Below, piece after piece: positions 27,088 through 36,350 of a DNA stretch of 64,000 bases. Within the stretch, counting starts at the first letter, position 1, and the number at the start of each line of letters is the position of its first letter. The stretch spans positions 682,001-746,000 of the forward strand of contig JAYPQE010000003.1 in assembly GCA_038131795.1 (NCBI GenBank). Reading direction: 5' to 3'. The notes below the pieces were generated by a model that worked only from the letters and a program-made list of their open reading frames with translations, did not search any database and was not told where the DNA came from. Origin of the DNA: Eutrophobius brisbanensis (GTDB taxonomy: Bacteria; Pseudomonadota; Gammaproteobacteria; Eutrophobiales; Eutrophobiaceae). The position numbers were made by a program, and so were the translations under genes.

Positions 27088-28377
27088 TCAAGCTGTCTTG
27101 TTACCAATATCGGCATTTCCTTCAAGAAGCTCAATTTGTGATGCGTGCACCTGGTTTCGACCAAGTTGCTTTGCCTTATACAAAGCCCTGTCAGCATAAG
27201 AAACTAATGCCTTAGATTGTTGCTCTTTTTTCGGTATTAGTGTTGCTACACCAAAACTGGCAGTTACAATGTTATCTGCATTCGAAAAATGATGGGTAAT
27301 ATTTAATTCTCTGATAGCTGAGAGCATCTGCTCAGCCAGTTCTCGTGCGTTTTCAAGACTTGTGGTCAGTAAAATGATTGCAAATTATTCACCGCCGTAT
27401 CTGGCTGCCAGATCATTGTCACGACGCGCATGATTTTGCAAGGTAGTTGCAATTTGAATTAAGCAATTATCGCCCTTTTGATGACCATAATGGTCATTAT
27501 ATGATCTGAAATAATCAATATCACACATGATTAGTGAAATGGGTATGCCCGATCTGCCGGCCCTGTTCCATTCGCTGGCAAGTGTAGAATCAAAATTTCT
27601 TCTATTAGGGATCCCTGTCAGGCCATCAAGATTGGAGATGGCCATTAAGGTGTTTGCCAGTTCTTCTGCACGTTCTTTTTCGTTTTTAAGCTGCTCTTCA
27701 GCCTTCTTTCGTTGTGCCAGGTTAAATTCCAGACTGCTGTATAGTTGAGTCACCCTGTTTTTTTCTTTTTCCAGGTCCTCCAGTAATTGCAGATTATCAA
27801 ACTGGTAGGACAGGGATTCGGTAAATATTTTGTGTAGCCTTTTTGCAATAACCGATATGAAAGATATAAATGTTAAGAGAATTAATCCAGCGGCCTGGTA
27901 TTGCGTTAATGGATGCACAGCCAGATAGCCGATTATTGATAAGGTGGCAGGAATGATAAAAGAAAAGTAGACCGACAGTAATATGATATTGGTGGCAACT
28001 GCGCCAGCCACCAGTCCTCCCAGGAGTAATATAAAAAACATATTTTCAGAAAAACCAAATGCATCGAGCATATAAATGCCAGCAGCAGACCATAGTAATC
28101 CTGCTAGGGCAGTTGTCAGATTGTAAAAGCGCAATATCTACACATGGTTCTTTTTCTCAGCAATAGTTTTATTAAATTTATGAATAACGCTATACCGGAT
28201 TGAAAATAATAGTGCGTAGATTGCGAGCCAGTATGTAATGACTTGTCTGGCTGGGGTATTGTAATAAAGAATAAAAAACAGGCAGGCCGCTATGGCGCCC
28301 ATTGTGATAGCAGTGGTAGCCTAACCAATCAGGATATTAACCTGATGTTTTTTGAAATCAGAATAACTTACAGACAT
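27088..28377 (-). pseudogene. Inactivated membrane-bound GGDEF diguanylate cyclase
   Basis: One minus-strand frame from ATG 28377 gives about 430 codons of a typical protein: six or so hydrophobic segments, a coiled coil (LEKEKNRVTQLYSSLEF), then a GGDEF domain (DGLTGIPNRRNFD, CDIDYFRSYND, YADRALYKAK). It is broken by three in-frame stops: TAG at 28321-28323, TAG at 28138-28140, and TAA at 27385-27387. The last replaces the second Glu of the GGEEF active-site motif. Each could arise by one substitution. The flanking frame stays coherent, so there are no frameshifts and decay is probably recent. It would once have made cyclic di-GMP. Confidence 0.9.
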
Positions 28378-28452
28378 ATATAGTGCATTTATTGCTGGGT
28401 TAATATGTTTGAAGTAATAGTAATTCTAGCATGTATGGTGACACGGATGGAG

Positions 28453-29454
28453 TTATTCCGGCATCGCTTCACAGGGGTAAATGATATCCTCATCAAAATA
28501 TAAACGTATCTGTTCGTCACAAAATTTCAGCAGGCTTTGCTTTATGTTTTTATCGTAACTTACCGTTTTATTGACTTTTTTTAAAGGCGATAAAATTAAT
28601 TTTTCTGTGGGGTAGTGACCTGCAAGGGTATTAAAGAAAACGCTTGGTAACCTGAAACTACCATATGTGACCGAATGGACTTTGGTTGTGTCTATTTGAG
28701 ATGCCAGTTCAGAGAAGAATGTTTTATAGATATTCTCCATGTCTGAATCAAAAATAAGGGGGTCAAATCTCAAGCCTACCTGCCATCCAACGGCCTGCAG
28801 TTTTTTTATTGCAGATATCCTTCGGTCAATATCAGGTGCTTTGTGATCCAGTGCTTTTGCAATTTGATCTGGGAGCAGGCTAAAGGCGATAACACAATTC
28901 TTCTGTGGGTGCATGTTCAGTAAAGGTCGTATTTGTGTACTTTTTGTTCTGAGTTCAAGCAATATATTTTTCAAATTAGATATGCGCGGTAATAAATATT
29001 GCATAAACCCCGTGACGGGCTCCATGGCAAGGCTGTCACAGTCATATCCTGAAAATATATGGCATGATTTATTTGAATGTTCGTTGCAAACTGCCTTTAT
29101 CTCATTCAGAAAATCTTCGTAATTGATAAATAAAACATAGTTAGCTGATCTGTACATGCCCTGTAGAAAACAATATCTACAGTCATAGATACAGTTAAGC
29201 ATGTGCGAAAAATAGAAATTTATATCCCCACCTATACCATATTCTGGTGGTGCAGGATTTATATAGCGATTGTATTTCTTTGCAAGTATCAGCCCCGATG
29301 ATAACTTCTGTATCCGAAAATTTTGTGCCTTTTTATTAAAGATTTCAGAATAATGATCGCACTCAATAATATTAGCTTTGGGAAACCTTTCACGTATTCG
29401 TTTAACCAAGGGCTCTCCCAGAATGGTCTTTTCTATATATAATCGGTTAAACAT
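28453..29454 (-). CDS. Spore-photoproduct-lyase-like radical SAM protein
   Basis: A 333-aa radical SAM protein. The cluster motif is CIYDCRYC (Cys 88, 92, 95), CxxxCxxC as in spore photoproduct lyase (SPL), with the tyrosine before the last cysteine also present in SPL. A cysteine at 139 in SGYDCDSL lies 44 residues after the cluster, near the spacing of the hydrogen-donor Cys of Bacillus SPL (about 43 residues, from memory). The overall layout and length match the SPL family (about 340 aa). The organism is not a spore former, so the substrate may be another DNA lesion or something else. Twelve bases after a nucleosidase-like gene, so in one operon. Confidence 0.78.
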   Translation of the reverse strand: MFNRLYIEKTILGEPLVKRIRERFPKANIIECDHYSEIFNKKAQNFRIQKLSSGLILAKKYNRYINPAPPEYGIGGDINFYFSHMLNCIYDCRYCFLQGMYRSANYVLFINYEDFLNEIKAVCNEHSNKSCHIFSGYDCDSLAMEPVTGFMQYLLPRISNLKNILLELRTKSTQIRPLLNMHPQKNCVIAFSLLPDQIAKALDHKAPDIDRRISAIKKLQAVGWQVGLRFDPLIFDSDMENIYKTFFSELASQIDTTKVHSVTYGSFRLPSVFFNTLAGHYPTEKLILSPLKKVNKTVSYDKNIKQSLLKFCDEQIRLYFDEDIIYPCEAMPE

Positions 29455-29466
29455 AGAGTAAAACTC

Positions 29467-30291
29467 TTATTTCTTGAAAATAACCGGTTGCTGATCATTT
29501 TTTTCAGCAAGATGTTGAAGAACCTGTTTTGCACTTTTAAATTTGAGGCAATAACTTATGTCGAGAGGTGTTTCTGGCATAAATGCATGCCATTTGACAA
29601 GCGCTTTCTTCAATAGTTGTTGTTCTGAATGTGTAAAGCGAATTGATTCTATCAGAGTTTGATAGGTGTCTTTGTCATAATGGGCAGAAGTAATCTCGTC
29701 AGCTAATTTGGTAAGATTATGTAATATTTTTTCTATCTCTGGGATGTTGGTTTGTATGAGCGAAATGATTTTCTGTTTGTTGAGCGATTTAAAGCTGTTG
29801 TGTTTATTGTCTGATATGACTTTGAGGCAATGGATCATTTCACAGGTGCTAATCTTTATTGCTGATGAGTAATAGCCTGAAGCTTCCATGTCTACTGCAA
29901 AGTCTGGTGAATAGTCTTCGCTGGGCACATCTATTGTCATTAATGGGGTTTGTGTTAACTCTGATTTAAAAATAATCTGTGGATACCAGGTCTGTCCATT
30001 ACCGTAGTCTATGATTTTATTTGCAATGGTTATGGTGCCCGTATGCATGGAGTGATGGCCAGCGATTCCGATATTTAACCAACAATAACTGTCAGAAAAG
30101 GGGGGGGTGTTTGCGGCATATATTACAGCAGCAGAAGCATTTAATTTTCCGAGGCCGCAAATAGTTAATCTGATTGATTCAGTGTCATTCACAAATGTAT
30201 CAAAAACCGTATGCATGGACTGTTTCTTTAGCCGAAAATAGTCGATTATAGGCACGGCTTCTGTATGATATGCGGTAACGATATTTATCAT
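29467..30291 (-). CDS. Nucleoside-phosphorylase/MTA-SAH-nucleosidase-like protein
   Basis: A 274-aa protein whose first 165 residues fit the PNP/UDP phosphorylase superfamily of the nucleosidase type: GLGKLNASA near 46, NIGIAGHH at 73-80, DMEASG at 134-139 (the ribose-binding Met-Glu) and VISDN at 158-162 with the catalytic Asp. The remaining roughly 110 residues are a helical extension not seen in standard MTA/SAH nucleosidase. It lies between a GT2 gene and an SPL-like radical SAM gene with gaps of 9 and 12 bases. A role in removing 5'-deoxyadenosine or an altered base is possible, but inferred. Confidence 0.65.
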   Translation of the reverse strand: MINIVTAYHTEAVPIIDYFRLKKQSMHTVFDTFVNDTESIRLTICGLGKLNASAAVIYAANTPPFSDSYCWLNIGIAGHHSMHTGTITIANKIIDYGNGQTWYPQIIFKSELTQTPLMTIDVPSEDYSPDFAVDMEASGYYSSAIKISTCEMIHCLKVISDNKHNSFKSLNKQKIISLIQTNIPEIEKILHNLTKLADEITSAHYDKDTYQTLIESIRFTHSEQQLLKKALVKWHAFMPETPLDISYCLKFKSAKQVLQHLAEKNDQQPVIFKK

Positions 30292-30300
30292 GCATAAACC

Positions 30301-31119
30301 TTATGTGATTAAGCTCAATATCGATTTAAATTCTTTTTCATCAGTCGAATTTTTATGTTTTTTTGCACCGTTTAGAAAAATATTGAGTTTATATCTCAAA
30401 GCCTCTCTGACCTGGCCTGTTTGTTCTTTGGTTAGTTGAGTATTAATCAGTAACTTTTCCATTGCCCTGATCCTGAACTTGTCCATGCCCCAGTATTTTT
30501 TCGATAGCTGGTCTGCATGTCCACCATTCTTATTTACAAGTTGCTGAGTGACATAAGCCAAAGGATAGCTCGCACTCAACCTTAACCATAATTCATAATC
30601 CTCACAGGCGGGAAGCGTTTCATCAAACATGCCGATGTCATCCAATATATCCCTATGTAATAAAATTGAAGATGGTGATATGACACACAATGGCAAACAG
30701 TATTTAAATATATAACCACCGCGTTTTTTATGTATTTTCTTTTGGTTGATATGGCTGCCATTTCTAATCCATGTTTCATTGGTATGGCATACTTTATACT
30801 CTGGATGTTGTTTTATAACGCTTGCCTGAGACTTTAATTTGTTTTTATGCCACCAGTCATCACTATCGAGAAAGGCCAGCCAGGGATTTCTCGCTATTTC
30901 AATCCCCCTGTTCCTGGCCGCGCTGACACCCTGGTTTGATTGGTATATGTATTTAATTTGAGGATATTTTGCTGATATATAAGATTTTGAATCATCCGAT
31001 GAACCATCGTCTATAACAATAATTTCATTTGCCAGGTGAGATTGTTGGATAACTGATTCAATCGCTTTGTTAAGCGATTGCTTTCTGTTATATGTCGGAA
31101 TAATGACACTAATATCCAT
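30301..31119 (-). CDS. Family 2 glycosyltransferase
   Basis: A 272-aa GT-A fold glycosyltransferase. It begins MDISVIIPTYNRK, has the nucleotide-binding IVIDDGSSDDS and the metal-binding LDSDDWW, then CEDYELWLRLS near the acceptor site. There are no membrane segments, so it is cytoplasmic or peripheral. It is the first gene of a three-gene minus-strand group with the nucleosidase-like and SPL-like genes, an association that does not obviously fit a polysaccharide role. Donor and acceptor cannot be told from sequence. Confidence 0.85.
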   Translation of the reverse strand: MDISVIIPTYNRKQSLNKAIESVIQQSHLANEIIVIDDGSSDDSKSYISAKYPQIKYIYQSNQGVSAARNRGIEIARNPWLAFLDSDDWWHKNKLKSQASVIKQHPEYKVCHTNETWIRNGSHINQKKIHKKRGGYIFKYCLPLCVISPSSILLHRDILDDIGMFDETLPACEDYELWLRLSASYPLAYVTQQLVNKNGGHADQLSKKYWGMDKFRIRAMEKLLINTQLTKEQTGQVREALRYKLNIFLNGAKKHKNSTDEKEFKSILSLIT

Positions 31120-31187
31120 ATCAGAGCATTATATAAAAGCAGGCAGGTAAACTGGTAATTAATTTCAGGTCATTTTAAACTTTACAT

Positions 31188-32219
31188 ATGCCGGCGAGAA
31201 GAAGAAAACCCTATTGGACGGGGTATGACTATGAAGAATTACTGGATTTGAGGTTTGTCGATCTCCAGTTAAAGTTGCAAGACACGTCTCTGACGCTTCA
31301 AGTACAGCAGTTATATGATGAGTTGGAATACAGGGGGATCAGTTTCAAACCTCATTGCTGGTTGTCGGATGAGTGGTTTTCACCAGATTCTATTCCCGGA
31401 ATATCCATCCCTTTTTATCTTGCCCATCCAAAATTGACGAAATTAGAAGCCAGACAGGTGTATGAAGTGGAAGGCGGTACGGAACGCAGTTGTATGCGGT
31501 TATTAAGACATGAGGCAGGACATGCAATTTGTACTGCATTTCAACTCGGCAGACGTAAGAAATTAAAACGAATTTTTGGGAAATTCAATAAACCCTATCC
31601 TGATTATTACCGCCCAAACCCCAGGAGTAAAAACTATGTAATGCATCTGGACTGGTGGTATGCGCAAAGTCATCCAGCGGAAGATTTTGCGGAAACGTTT
31701 GCTGTCTGGTTAAAACCACGTTCTCGTTGGCGTAAGGACTATAAAGACTGGCCGGTCCTAAAAAAACTGGAATATATGGATGAGTTAATGGCAACGTTAA
31801 TCGGCAAGAAACCGCTCAATTCCAGGCGAAAATTGGTCGATCCGGTATCCCGCCTGAAAAAGACGTTGAGGGAACATTACGAGCAGAAAAGAAGTCATTA
31901 CAGCGTAAACGTGCCTCAGGTTTATGACAGTGAGTTAATCAGGCTCTTTAGAAGAGATAATGGTTCCGGTAAACGAGAACGATCTGCCGCTGCGTTTCTG
32001 CGGGCATATCAGGGTGAGCTATGTGAAATATGTGCCAGGGGGTCAGGAATGTATCCCTATGATATTGCACAAATTTTGCAGGATATGATTGTCAGGTGCA
32101 GAGAAATGAAATTAAAAATATCCAGGAGTGATGATGATCTAAAAACGGATGTGGCAATCTTTGTCGTATTGCAAAGTTTAAATTACAGACAAAGAATTAG
32201 TCACAGAATAGCGATATGA
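31188..32219 (+). CDS. Putative zinc metallopeptidase (HEAGH motif)
   Basis: A 343-aa protein with a zinc-protease motif HEAGH at 108-112 inside a helix (SCMRLLRHEAGHAICTAF). A second helix at about 162-174 (HPAEDFAETFAVWL) could give a third Glu ligand, as in gluzincins. No signal peptide or membrane segment, so it is probably cytoplasmic. The C-terminal 130 residues are basic and helical. It overlaps the following ATP-grasp gene by four bases (ATGA), so the two products probably act together. I recall similar putative metallopeptidases near D-Ala-D-Ala-ligase-like genes but know of no proven function. Confidence 0.68.
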   Translation: MPARRRKPYWTGYDYEELLDLRFVDLQLKLQDTSLTLQVQQLYDELEYRGISFKPHCWLSDEWFSPDSIPGISIPFYLAHPKLTKLEARQVYEVEGGTERSCMRLLRHEAGHAICTAFQLGRRKKLKRIFGKFNKPYPDYYRPNPRSKNYVMHLDWWYAQSHPAEDFAETFAVWLKPRSRWRKDYKDWPVLKKLEYMDELMATLIGKKPLNSRRKLVDPVSRLKKTLREHYEQKRSHYSVNVPQVYDSELIRLFRRDNGSGKRERSAAAFLRAYQGELCEICARGSGMYPYDIAQILQDMIVRCREMKLKISRSDDDLKTDVAIFVVLQSLNYRQRISHRIAI

Positions 32220-33244
32220 ACAGGCTAAAAATTCTCGTATTGATGCATGAAGATCTGGTGCCGCCAGATTCAATGAAGGGGTACTCGGATAAGGAAATTG
32301 TAGAATGGAAAACAGAATATGATGTGGTAACAACACTACGGGAAATGGGGCATGAAGTTCTGCCCGTGGGTGTATTTGACGATCTTGGCGTCATACGACG
32401 GGCTATCAATGATTTCAAGCCAGATATAGCTTTTAATATCCTCGAAGAATTTCATGGTAATTCGCTCTATGATTATCATGTCGCAAGTTATCTTGAGTTG
32501 TTGAAATTACCCTATACAGGCTGTAATCCACGAGGGTTAATGCTCGCGCATGACAAAGCACTCAGTAAAAAATTATTTACATTCCACAGGATAAATACAC
32601 CAAAATTCATGGCATTTCCGCAGGGCATCAAGGTGAAAATACCTAAAAAACTACGATACCCACTCATTGTGAAATCCCTGGTGGAAGAAGGGTCTTATGG
32701 TTTATCCCAGGCATCGGTAGTAAACACCAGAGAAAAATTAATTGAGCGTATAGATTATCTGCATAATAAATTAAATACCCATGCACTGGCTGAGGAATAT
32801 ATCGATGGTAGAGAGCTGTATATTTCAATAATTGGTAATGCCCGCCTGCAAACCCTGCCATTATTAGAACTGGAATTCGGTGATATGCCAGATGTTTCTC
32901 ATAAAATTGCTACATCAAAGGTGAAATGGGACTGGCGATATCAGAAACAACACAAGATCGATATTATTTCTGCTGAAAATCTTGATTCAAAGGTTACAAA
33001 CAGGCTTTATTCCATAGGCAAACGCATTTTTAAAGTACTTGGATTGAGTGGTTATGCCCGAATAGATGTAAGACTCACCGAGGATAATTCAATATATGTC
33101 CTGGAAGCCAATGCCAACCCTGATATAGCTTATGGCGAAGAACTGTCAACTGCGGCAGAATTGAGCGGGTGTAATTATGAGCAATTGTTGCAAAAAATTA
33201 TAAATTTTGGCCTTAAATACAAACCCGAAACAGCACGGATTTAG
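32216..33244 (+). CDS. D-alanine-D-alanine ligase-like ATP-grasp protein
   Basis: A 342-aa ATP-grasp enzyme similar to D-Ala-D-Ala ligase: an N-terminal Rossmann-like part (KILVLMHEDLVPP), an ATP-grasp lid (PLIVKSLVEEGSYGLSQ), ALAEEYIDGRELY, and the Mg-binding YVLEANANPD near the C-terminus (Glu 297, Asn 299, Asn 301). The house-keeping ddl normally sits in the cell-wall cluster, and the N-terminal domain here differs, so I do not call it Ddl. It overlaps the upstream metallopeptidase by four bases. It probably joins a carboxylate to an amine; the substrate is unknown. Confidence 0.75.
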   Translation: MNRLKILVLMHEDLVPPDSMKGYSDKEIVEWKTEYDVVTTLREMGHEVLPVGVFDDLGVIRRAINDFKPDIAFNILEEFHGNSLYDYHVASYLELLKLPYTGCNPRGLMLAHDKALSKKLFTFHRINTPKFMAFPQGIKVKIPKKLRYPLIVKSLVEEGSYGLSQASVVNTREKLIERIDYLHNKLNTHALAEEYIDGRELYISIIGNARLQTLPLLELEFGDMPDVSHKIATSKVKWDWRYQKQHKIDIISAENLDSKVTNRLYSIGKRIFKVLGLSGYARIDVRLTEDNSIYVLEANANPDIAYGEELSTAAELSGCNYEQLLQKIINFGLKYKPETARI

Positions 33245-34895
33245 ACTCCATTTGAAAGCTTGTAAGCAAGGTTAATAATACCTTTTCTCAACCGTGTGTG
33301 CCTGTTCAATAAGTTTACGTACCTTTGTTCATCAGGAGCACCACCTGCATTAATAATTTCTGCTATTTTTTTCTGTCTGCCAGGGGCCATTTTTTGATGC
33401 CGTTTATATTCAGGATTAGAGGTGACCAGGATTCCCAATTGTATCTTTGTTGTGCTGTAAGCTTATCTGATCCCCTGGTGCCAACAAGTTGTTTCGCAGA
33501 TTCTACACAGGCAGCCAGTCTGTCTGTTTTTCTGGAGCTGGGTCCTCTGGATAAATATCTGCTAATACCCAGCGGGACATAATCCATATAGTTGTTCATT
33601 GTGCAGTCTGTCAAATCGCCGTTAATATTGAAATACATGTTCTCAGAGGCCAGTTCATTGAGTGTGGCCAGGCTGGTCCTGTAGCCCGGTTTAGTTTTGA
33701 TTTTTTTTAATTCTGATTTGGCCAGTCTAATTAATTCCCGTTTAATTGGCCGAAATCCAAGCTTGTAGTAAAACCACCATACACCGGACAGTAACCCTTC
33801 ATCATTTCCATGTCCGAGTTGATAAGGATCCAGGATAAAGGTATCAACTTCAAAAGCCTGATGAGCAACTGCCAGGTTGCGCGCAAAAATTTTCGCTGCC
33901 TCGACATGAAGAAAAGAGGTTACATGCTATTTCGGCGGAATTTAAAAGATTTATTATTTGAAAGTAACCAATGGGCATACCATTCCTGAGATTTAGAAAT
34001 CCATAGGTTGAATGTAGTAGGTAACGCCTCTGTGGAGTCATGCTGTTGGCAATAAGCTGGTGTCCATCTGCAAAGCTTATAGATCTGACATCTGCTGAGT
34101 TTCCGCAGGAAAATGAATATAATCTCTTTCATGAGTCAACATGGTTTTACGGGCTAATTCAATATATTTGGCACCATTCGTACGGCTGACACTTTCTGAA
34201 GTAAATTTTATTTGCTTAATTGCAGAGGATAAGTCTGGCCTTTTTCTGTCAAATGGCTGGGCCTGATATGCAGCATCTTTAATGGCAATGCGAGTATTGC
34301 TTATATTTGGCGTTTTAATGCTTGCTGTTAGTCTATATGAGAGATTAATGTCATCGTGTATAGCTTCACGCTCATGGTCATTGCTAAAGGTGTTTAGAAG
34401 GCAATGAATAACAAATGCCGCATCAGTTTCATTTTTATGCTTTAAAAATGATATACATTCGCTAGGAGAGAAGTGGTGTAATTCATCCAGCGCACCCGAC
34501 TCTGCTCTGGACAGCAGTAATGGCAAAAACAACATGAACTTTTCTGGTGTTTCAAGTTCCTCCCAGAGTATTGATATGGATGACGGATAAGTTTCAGTGA
34601 GCCATCTGGCCATTGGCCAAAAAAATTGGAATTCGATATCTGTTCCGGCAATTCCTGCAAGTTATGTCGTTTGTGGAATCTAGCGAGTAAAGTTGATGCT
34701 AGCGAAAATATTTGTTTGTTATCAGGAAAGGCGAAGAGGAAATTCAGGACTTCATTGTACTGTTTTATATGGGCGGAATTATTGAATTGCTTTTTTTTTT
34801 AATATATTAAGCAATTCAACCTTGTCTTTACTTGATTGAGGGTCAAATTGAAATTTTATTTTTTCCGGTCTTTTCAGGTAATGATGTGGTTTCAT
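33241..34895 (-). pseudogene. Frameshifted GNAT-like protein downstream of asnS
   Basis: Joining frames on the minus strand from ATG 34895, four bases after the asnS stop, rebuilds a protein of about 550 residues. The pieces include ALDELHHFSPSECISFLK, NGMPIGYFQIINLLNSAEIACNLF, DPYQLGHGNDEGLLSGVWWF and QRYNWESWSPL. The middle part resembles an acetyltransferase fold. Five frameshifts separate the pieces: at A10 (34791-34800, one base too many), at T7 near 34619-34625 (one short), near 34080, near 33899, and at A7 near 33366-33372 (one short). Three are at homopolymers. I recall no characterised member. Confidence 0.75.
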
Positions 34896-34899
34896 AACA

Positions 34900-36285
34900 T
34901 TAAAATTCCAGATGTTTAGGTGTTCTAGGGAAGGGGATGACATCACGAATATTATTTGTTCCTGTTACCAGCATTAAAAATCTTTCCAGGCCAAGACCAA
35001 AACCTGAATGCGGTGCCGAACCAAATTTACGTGTTTCCAGATACCACCAGTAATCTTCTGTAATTAATTGATTGGCTTGCAATCTGGCTAATAATTTATC
35101 ATATCGTTCTTCTCGTTGACTGCCGCCTATTATTTCACCAATTTTGGGTACCAGGATATCCATGGCGGCCACAGTTTCATTATCATCGTTAATGCGCATA
35201 TAAAATGCTTTTATAGATTCGGGATAATTGCTGACAATAACGGGTTGTTTGAAATACTCTTCAGTCAGAAAACGTTCATGTTCTGACTGCAGGTCTTTCC
35301 CCCATTCAGGGACGTACTCAAATTTTTTATTTGATGATTGCAAAATTCCAATAGCCTCCGTATAGCTTATCCGGGAAAAATTATTGTCGACTATATTATT
35401 CAGTCGCAGAGGCAAATCTTTGTCTACAAATCTGAAAAATATATCAAGGTCTTCACTGCATTGTTCCAGGGTAAACCGAGTTAGATATTTTATAAGTTCT
35501 TCTCCCAGGTCCATATTTGCTTTAAGGTCGGCAAAAGCCACTTCTGGTTCCACCATCCAGAATTCCGCAATATGCCGGCTGGTATTGGAATTTTCAGAGC
35601 GAAAGGTAGGCCCAAAAGAATAGACCTTACCCAGGCTCAGGCAGTATGACTCCAGCGGCAATTGGCCGGATACTGTCAAGTGCGCCTGTTTGCCAAAAAA
35701 ATCTTCGCTATAATTCACCTTGTCATCCAGTTTTGGGACTTGATTTATATCAAGGTTGGTGACGCAAAACATTTCACCGGCACCTTCACAGTCCGAACCG
35801 GTGATGATGGGAGTATGGACCCAGTAAAAGCCACGTTCATTAAAAAATTGATGGATTGCCTGCGAGAGTTTTGAGCGGATTCGAAATATTGCGCCATACT
35901 TGTTTGTGCGTGGCCTTAAATGGGCAATTGATCTCAGATATTCATCTGAATGACGTTTTTTTTGCAGGGGATATTCTTCTGGCGCATTCCCTAATACTGC
36001 AATTGATTTTGCTATGACCTCCCACTTTTGGCCTTTCCCTGGTGACTCTGTCAGATCACCATTAACAGTGATCGCACTGCCTGTCGAAAATAAATCAATG
36101 TTGTCATAGCCACTGGTGTTCTTGTCTGCGATAATCTGAATATTCGACAGGCAGGAACCATCATTCATTTCTATAAATGAAAATTCTTTTGAGTCCCGCC
36201 GTGTGCGGACCCAACCGTTAATTGTAATGTCTTTAAATGGCTCATGGGCATTCAAGAGAGCATGGATCCGTAAATTTTCATTCAT
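34900..36285 (-). CDS. asnS: Asparaginyl-tRNA synthetase
   Basis: A 461-aa class IIb synthetase. It has the N-terminal OB-fold anticodon-binding domain (ITINGWVRTRRDSKEFSF), the motif 2 loop (FRSENSNTSRHIAEFWMVEPE) and C-terminal motif 3 (GFGLGLERFLML). AsnRS rather than AspRS is indicated by overall similarity, EFWMVEPE and the short length. Direct charging of tRNA-Asn, whose gene is at 4474, means a GatCAB route is not needed for Asn. Divergent from gcvT by 65 bases; the broken GNAT-like gene lies just downstream. Confidence 0.95.
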   Translation of the reverse strand: MNENLRIHALLNAHEPFKDITINGWVRTRRDSKEFSFIEMNDGSCLSNIQIIADKNTSGYDNIDLFSTGSAITVNGDLTESPGKGQKWEVIAKSIAVLGNAPEEYPLQKKRHSDEYLRSIAHLRPRTNKYGAIFRIRSKLSQAIHQFFNERGFYWVHTPIITGSDCEGAGEMFCVTNLDINQVPKLDDKVNYSEDFFGKQAHLTVSGQLPLESYCLSLGKVYSFGPTFRSENSNTSRHIAEFWMVEPEVAFADLKANMDLGEELIKYLTRFTLEQCSEDLDIFFRFVDKDLPLRLNNIVDNNFSRISYTEAIGILQSSNKKFEYVPEWGKDLQSEHERFLTEEYFKQPVIVSNYPESIKAFYMRINDDNETVAAMDILVPKIGEIIGGSQREERYDKLLARLQANQLITEDYWWYLETRKFGSAPHSGFGLGLERFLMLVTGTNNIRDVIPFPRTPKHLEF

Positions 36286-36350
36286 TGAGGCTAACCCGGT
36301 GTTAGATTTTTATTAGGATATATACATGAATTATAAATGGCTATAACGCG

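Noticed and set aside
36286..36350. Glycine riboswitch before gcvT
   Set aside because: The 65-base gap is too short and has none of the conserved glycine-aptamer sequences.
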